A stretch of 64,000 nucleotides of DNA. Origin: Gamarada debralockiae. Lineage: Eukaryota > Ascomycota > Leotiomycetes > Helotiales > Hyphodiscaceae. Under the pieces are notes generated by a model. It worked only from the letters and a program-made list of their open reading frames with translations, did no database searches and was not told the DNA's origin. How positions within the stretch are numbered: the stretch's first letter is position 1; each line of letters opens with the position of its first letter. A program made the position numbers and the translations under genes. Positions 58,203 to 64,000 of this stretch are shown here, piece after piece. The stretch spans positions 19,276 to 83,275 of the forward strand of contig NXFV01001553.1 of the NCBI GenBank assembly GCA_002803225.1, in the 5' to 3' direction.

Positions 58203-58943
58203 ATGAATAAAGTACCTTCTAGTCGCACGATCCTTCTATGCGTTAGCCTCTTCACCTTTATCGCTTTTGTGTTTTACAAACTTCCCATCGGAGAGTACTC
58301 CTCACACAACACCGTGGCCAAGAACGGCTCCACAGCGTACACAGCAAACGATGATGGTATGATACCCATCCCGCCAATCCCTCCATACCCAGACCTAGGT
58401 GTCGAGCCCAATGAGCGTCTGGAATTCCTCAATCTCGGCCGCTCAAACACAGTAATGTGCTGGCCCAGCGTAGGTGGCATAATCGCTGCTGAGAATGTAC
58501 AAAGCGTTGAGCTTGACTTCCTCGGACTCGATCGTTTCCACGCCATGAACCGTACATACATTGTTACTGAAGAAGACATCTTCTGTCGTAAACTTCGACT
58601 GGTTGGGGGGAAATGGTGGAGCTCCTATTGGGATTACATAGATGCTACGCAAGCTCAAAGGAGGAAGATGACTCCCAAGGAAGAACAGGTGCTTTATTTG
58701 GGATGGCCGAAGAGTGGCGGGGTCTGGATACTTAGATTGCCCAATCGCAATCGTTTCTGGTACGGTTTTGATAGGGCTAAGAATGCGCATACGATGGAGG
58801 AGAGATGTATGGCTTTGGAGATGTCTGGGGCGACGTTCTTTGAGAATCCGGAGGACTGCGTTTATGTGAAGCCTTTGCTTGTTGGATTTGGGGAAGACAA
58901 ACCCCGGCCTCCTGAGCTGTACGAGCGCCGAGCGGAGATATAA
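58203..58943 (+). CDS. Unknown type II membrane / secreted fungal protein
   Basis: An open frame of 246 residues from the ATG at 58203; an in-frame ATG at 58134 would add 23 residues before the membrane helix, which I think less likely. The N-terminal helix (TILLCVSLFTFIAFVFY) acts as signal anchor. The ectodomain has a proline-rich stretch (PIPPIPPYPDLG), CWPSVGGI, an aromatic core (KWWSSYWDYIDATQ) and GWPKSGGVWILR. Three cysteines lie in the second half (IFCRKL, ERCMAL, EDCVYV). I do not recognise the family; the even composition suggests a real gene. Confidence 0.6.
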   Translation: MNKVPSSRTILLCVSLFTFIAFVFYKLPIGEYSSHNTVAKNGSTAYTANDDGMIPIPPIPPYPDLGVEPNERLEFLNLGRSNTVMCWPSVGGIIAAENVQSVELDFLGLDRFHAMNRTYIVTEEDIFCRKLRLVGGKWWSSYWDYIDATQAQRRKMTPKEEQVLYLGWPKSGGVWILRLPNRNRFWYGFDRAKNAHTMEERCMALEMSGATFFENPEDCVYVKPLLVGFGEDKPRPPELYERRAEI

Positions 58944-61900
58944 ACGACTTTCATTTCGCTTTGAACTGGGAAATTAGAGTAGCTGGAGATAGGCAAAGAC
59001 ACAATGCTGCCGAAGACTCGAAGTGTGGTGTTGGTTAATAGCCTATGGGAATCAATTCAAGTTATTCTATTCAGCAAGCAACATCATTTAATTTCTGTGG
59101 CTGCGAGAGGATTTACTTTTATACTTACAGATAATATTCATTCTTTGCGGAACTTAACGTCCAAATCCAAGTGGCAAGGGAGGTTTATGAGTTAACTTCG
59201 CGTGATAACATACTATTTTTAATTGATAGCCTGACACATGTTATGCAGTGCTGCTATACAACTTAAGTGAGTGTAATCTAGAACAGTCTATCACTGATAC
59301 TTGTACGTTGTTCCTAATTTGTAGAAGGGTCTCTCTTCTCAGATATCTGATTTTCAGGATCCCGTTAATCCATTTCTCTGTCAAGTGCAGACGCTTCCAG
59401 CGATTCATCCATAAGAAATGGATGCCGGCAACTGAGCATTTTCACTGAAGTGGCCCTCTATTTCAGGGACAGAGTCAAACTTCTATGATGTGATCCATCT
59501 TCTGGAACTTCTCGGAAGGGCCAAGGAGAGAACGATGTGCCTGTGATTCAAGCAAATCACTCAGGAGATGATGATGGGCTTGCAACAAACGATGAGACTG
59601 AAAGCGAGCAGCCAGCGCCTCGTTGGTGCCTGAAGATGAGTTTCTAGACAATATACCTGTGACTGGGAACTCCGAGGAGCTTCGACTCAACATCTTGCGA
59701 GACAAATTTCTGGACTAGTTGGCAGAGATCTTGGCTTGCTTCAAAGACCTCCCAGTGACACGGATCACAATAGACAATAAGCACATAGCAAGTGTATACA
59801 TGGAGGAGGAATTTGGAAACCGTGCTAAGGTTTTCCTTGCTAAGAACAGCTTTGGATGTCAAGGATGTTGCATATCTTGCATCTCTGCAAGAGCTTCTGC
59901 AGAATGTCTTGCGAGAAGATAAGCCCTGAAACCTATCACTGCACAAAACGTGCTAACACAGTATATTGTAGAGAAGGCAAATTTCGAAACACGAGATCAA
60001 ATACTTCAGCAATCTCTTGATTAGCTTGATCCTCGTTTAGACTATTAGGTCGATATTTTGCGACGGCCTCTTTAATCCACTATGCAAGTCAATACCCGGA
60101 CATTGTCTGAGCAGAGCGACAATCCTTTGACCTTCTATAAAACCTTCAGCAAATACCGAAGCTGCGAATAAGAAAGTGGATAGATGATCATGGGCTCAAG
60201 TACGAAATTTCCTGGGGGAAATGAGCCTAATCCAGCTCACTGGACGCAGAGTGTTCGCGGCGGCGAGGCCAACAAAAGGTTGGCACAAAACGGCACCTCT
60301 CTATTTGAGAGGATTCAGGAATTCTGCGAGTTCGACTGCGATGCGAGAAGAATCCATATGTAGAACTTGTTAGCCGGTGCATACGAGTTTCAGGTGGATG
60401 TTTGGGGGATAGCCTCAATTGAAGCTTGCTTCGACACATATTTTGACGGTTTTAACTGACTCTCATTGGCCAGATCTTCTTGACAGGCGGGTTTCTTCAT
60501 GTGTCGGATCTACAGGAGCGTCCTCATGTTCATTAAGGCAGCGGAAAATATCTCCTCTTTCAAATGGTCACCTTTACTCCCATACCTCCTGGCAAACGAA
60601 TCAGAAATTCACATCCCTTGGACTGCCTGATTTTCTAGTATATTAAGACCAATTTCAAAATTCTATATGTACATATCAAAATGTGCCAAAAGCTGAAGAA
60701 CAAGAAAGATTCGAGCATCTGCAAAAAACACTAATGATAATTTATGCTAAGATAATAAGTCATGGAGCACTATTAACAGAGGGAGTCGATCTAGCAACAT
60801 ACTACTACTATATATCCATATATTGGATATAGCAAACTTTGCTGCTTCTTATGTTTCCTTGTATTAGATTTAATCAACCGTTTCCGAACTAGAAAATCCC
60901 ATCACACTCTATGTGACAGTTCTGGCGAATATCACCTAATCACGTGTACGGCAGACCTACAAGGCCAGGGATTATCTCCTACATCCAAGGGGCAAGATCA
61001 GTCTGTCAGCTCTTAAGTAAGTCCATTTTGGAGATCAGATATGGAATCGCGCTGCCGAGTACTCAGCGGCGCTCCCAGAAAAGGTCCGAAAAGCTCTTGC
61101 GATCAGGGCGAAAAGTTAAGAGAAAGAGGAAAGAACTAACCGACGTCCCTGCGTGGCGAAAATCCCGTAGTACGGCTCGGTACTTCAACCAAACTGCAAA
61201 ATTCTCAACCATAAATAAGAAGAACCTGTTCTAAAAGCTGCAGCATTATGCTTCGTTGTTGAGATTTCATATAAACGAATTTTCTCGTAAAGAGCTTCTT
61301 TTTGGTTGATTTAATTATTAATGAGGCTATACTGCTTTTACCTAAGCTTATTCACGCGATATATTTGTTCCACCTTAATGGATCCTTATAACTCAATTTT
61401 CGGATACAAATGAAAGAAGGTCATTTGCTTCCGTAGCAAGTATTTTTTCCAAGCGTTTTAAGTTAAGATAAGGTGAGAATACATATAGGAATTCTACCTT
61501 TAGGAACATGCTCGACTACTTTTGCCAGTTTGCTGGCGATCTCAGCCACACTTGCGCATGCAATCTTATGGCCTTAGGCACAAGACCTATAGTAAAATAA
61601 GATGGCCTTTGCGCCTGAGGGGGAGAGTCAAAGCATGTGTCAGGGCACGTGCTTGAGCTTTCTGCACCAGCAGCGACAGCGCCGAATCTCGACGCTGAAC
61701 AGCACTAAGCTATCCAAACTAACGGGTATATACTACAAGAAAGTGAAAGGATCGACTCTACTATCATATGACTCACCAGACACATGCAGGATCTTGCGTA
61801 CACGAATATTTTAAAATTAATCATGGTGCTCGTACTGTAATGTTTAACCGACTTAAAACATTCGACGTTGCTTAGTAAAGCAACTCCAACCATTGGCACA

Positions 61901-63589
61901 ATAAGCGAAAGGCAGGTCGTCATAGGTTGGCTCTTCGCCTAAGAAAAAAAGTGGCCGAAATTGGCACATACTTAACACTAAACGCCGTACTTCAGCAATT
62001 GCAAAACTTCCACAAAATATAATTAAATTCGCTGAAATTTAATTTTAGAGTTCTAAAGAAGCCAAACCACCTTCCAGCTAATTTTTAGTCATTTACCTAC
62101 GGTTTTGTGGTTGTTCTTCGAGTCTGAAAGTAGGAAGTAGTTTTGGGATCCACGGGCCACTTTTTTCTTAGACGAAGAGGTTGGATCGTGCAAGGACCAC
62201 CCAGAGGGGGCCGAGCCGCCGCTATTGTGGAGATCTTTCTGGAAGCTTCAACCGAAACTCAGCGTCTTGTGTGGGAAGGAGTGAACGAGGTAAAAGGAGA
62301 CAAATCCTGCTGCCAATATGTGCGAATTTTGGTCATAGAGTAGCCGCGTGTCCCATCGGGCCATTTGATCAGCTTATACATCCCTCAGGAGCAGGTATGC
62401 TATCCGGACATGACGGAGGACTTGAGAATTCAGGGTGTGGATGATTCTATGGTAAGTCCTGAGTGGGGCGTTTAGAGATGGAAACAATAATTATGTACCT
62501 GAAATATTAAAATAGCTTGACTTAATTGCTATGACTCTGTTGGTTTCCCTATTTTAAGCCAATATGTCCGCACTTCAATAATTTGTTCGAATTAATCATG
62601 TGCTGTAATTCCCTACACCTGCGAAGTGGTTGCCACTACCATCCTACTCCCGTACATTGAGGAATAAAGCATTGTGATCGTCATCATCGAGCCCGCGCAT
62701 GTAAACTTCAAAGTCTGTCTTTATGTAATGAAGTATCATATATTCAGGGCCGTCAATCATACCCGGAAACCAAAATTTGGTTATTGGAGGACCCAAGACT
62801 CTGTACCAGTGATGTTCGGAAGCTGGTTGAGGTTGATCTCTTCCTCAATCTCGAAATTAGACCACCCGCATGCTTTGATACCTTATGAAAATTAGCGGGA
62901 CCCCGCTCTCGTGCACTATGGCTGCGGCTAGGCTGCGGCTGGGCTCCAGCTGAAGGTGAACAGTATATGAGAACTATGTCTCTTATCTCCCCTCAACCTT
63001 CCGCTTTTACCCATATTTTGCAATCCAGTGCCTTGAAGAATTGCAGAGCTTTTTGACGTTACTACCATGTTACATTTCGAGCCTTACCCAACCGGTAACG
63101 TGGCCACCCGGTAAGCCTTCATCTCAGCCTTGTTCTCCACAGCTGCAAGTTGGCGCTTACACCTGCGCTCTCTTTAAAGAGGAAGGTAGAGAGGAGGACA
63201 TTGTTGAGGCATAAGCGAAGCATGGTGCGAAGGAAGCTGCCGTGGCCAAAGACAAACCTGGTCGAAAGCGCAAAAACCCTGCGCCAGCGTGAGAGAAGAC
63301 TAAAAGAGCACGGAGAAGCGAAACTGAGGTTGCAGAGGATGAGATTGCCGCAGGAGGATGGAAGATTACTGCTCTGTTCTACTGTACAACTCTCATAATA
63401 CTTCCATCCTGTGGAGCATTTTTCGCCATGATGGCGTGATGGGATGCATCGGGGCCGGCCGCACTAACAATAGTCCAGAAGCTTCGACGTAAGCTGCAGG
63501 CCATCCAGAAGAGTATTTATTTTTCTTCTCCCCCAGACCCCTCTATGAAATAGAGATATAATAAAAATAATATATTATTAAATTGAACA
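58944..63589. other. AT-rich, gene-poor stretch with degraded coding remnants
   Basis: About 4.6 kb without an intact gene. Possible remnants on the plus strand are about 59640-60060 (SFGCQG, LQELLQNVL-like and EKANFETRDQ segments in changing frames) and about 63150-63410. The latter is a basic stretch with a GRKRKNP-type motif in one frame, reminiscent of the tail of pogo/Fot1-type transposases. Stops are frequent in all frames. I see no terminal inverted repeats. It resembles a decayed repeat or relic region next to an NLR gene. Confidence 0.35.
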
Positions 63590-64000
63590 TTACACGCAAA
63601 TGTTTCTAGTACTGTAATGTCTGAAGCAGGCGGTTTTGATGCTGTATATCCATACCATTCTAGATCCAGTGCCGATGCCTATTGTACATCCGGAGACGGC
63701 CGAACACGACGGCCGATACTCAGATGGTAACCGAATAAGGTTATTTGAATTACATGTGATCCACTCTCCGTTTGAGCTCAAACCCACGCCCTGATATTGT
63801 GGATTATGGCATTCGATTGTGTCCCCCAATGCCACGTGTGAAGCTAATGGTGCGTTAACTGCAACAGTACCAATCTCAGTATGAAGATACGAGTCTGTTA
63901 TGTCAAATGACATGTTACGAAGTATCTTGCCAATATTCAGCGTCTGTAGGCACTCGCCGCTACTGGCGTCCCAGATCCTGACTGTGTGATCGTCTGATGC
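63590..64000 (-). CDS. C-terminal fragment of a WD40-repeat NLR (HET-E/NWD-like), continues beyond the window
   Basis: Reading from the right edge on the minus strand, the frame opens with DDHTVRIWDASSGECLQTL, a WD40 repeat, followed by GVGLSSNGEWITCNSNNL...LPSEYRP and a closing GIGTGSRMVWIYSI. The second half is the usual C-terminal end of fungal NACHT-WD40 (HET-E-like) proteins. The stop is at 63590-63592. The start lies outside the window, so the upstream NACHT part cannot be judged. Such proteins act in allorecognition. The tail after WIYSI is longer than usual, so the stop may be displaced. Confidence 0.7.
   Translation of the reverse strand, partial: ASDDHTVRIWDASSGECLQTLNIGKILRNMSFDITDSYLHTEIGTVAVNAPLASHVALGDTIECHNPQYQGVGLSSNGEWITCNSNNLIRLPSEYRPSCSAVSGCTIGIGTGSRMVWIYSIKTACFRHYSTRNICV

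Noticed and set aside
1..64000. Explaining all frame breaks as sequencing errors
   Set aside because: More than 20 kb of conserved coding sequence in the same window is unbroken, and several lesions are substitutions to stops or loss of a catalytic residue. A few single-base indels (for example the T-run at 2014-2018) could still be errors.
1..64000. tRNA genes, rRNA genes, CRISPR arrays
   Set aside because: I found no cloverleaf with A/B boxes, no rRNA-like conserved blocks and no regularly spaced direct repeats.

Overview
The window looks like nuclear DNA of a filamentous ascomycete (Pezizomycotina; a leotiomycete would fit, but the class is not proven). The genes have short GT-AG introns of about 41-86 bases with CTAAC/CTGAC-like branch sites. 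They include fungal-only families: UstYa/DUF3328, 2EXR, DUF3405, the kinetochore subunit Fta4, and NACHT/WD40 NLR proteins. I see no tRNA, rRNA, CRISPR array or bacterial operon.

Layout. 1-5.1 kb: a broken NmrA-like reductase and a multi-pass membrane protein whose frame I cannot close. 5.4-10.5 kb: an intact divergent housekeeping pair, UBR7-type N-recognin and MCM2. 11-18 kb: a decayed accessory block with a 2EXR relic, two broken UstYa-family (DUF3328) genes and, between them, a broken precursor gene. That precursor has a signal peptide and three Kex2-bounded peptide repeats, one repeat per exon. An intact MDR oxidoreductase lies inside the block. 19-23 kb: an intact GIY-YIG (T5orf172-type) protein, an NTF2-like protein and a broken flavin reductase. 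23-31 kb: intact GH31 alpha-glucosidase, an OB-fold DNA-binding protein and inositol-3-phosphate synthase. 32-35.6 kb: a Cys-rich membrane-protein relic and unresolved coding-like stretches. 35.7-41 kb: intact LIM and DUF3405 proteins. 41-42.5 kb: a truncated NLR relic. 42.9-55.2 kb: intact NAD(P)-dependent epimerase/3-beta-HSD, ferric reductase, coiled-coil protein, Fta4 and an MFS sugar transporter. 55.5-57 kb: a broken secreted metallo-endopeptidase-like gene. 58.2 kb: an intact unknown type II membrane protein. 59-63.5 kb: AT-rich, gene-poor DNA. 63.6 kb to the end: the C-terminal WD40 part of an NLR that runs off the window.

The most interesting item is the 12.6-17.4 kb block. Its parts (Kex2-repeat precursor plus two DUF3328 oxidase genes) are those of a dikaritin-type fungal RiPP cluster, but every core gene carries several lesions, so it reads as a fossil cluster. 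Long housekeeping genes on both sides are open throughout. This makes random sequencing error a poor general explanation and suggests selective decay of accessory genes. Several lesions fit C-to-T/G-to-A changes, so repeat-induced point mutation is possible but untested.
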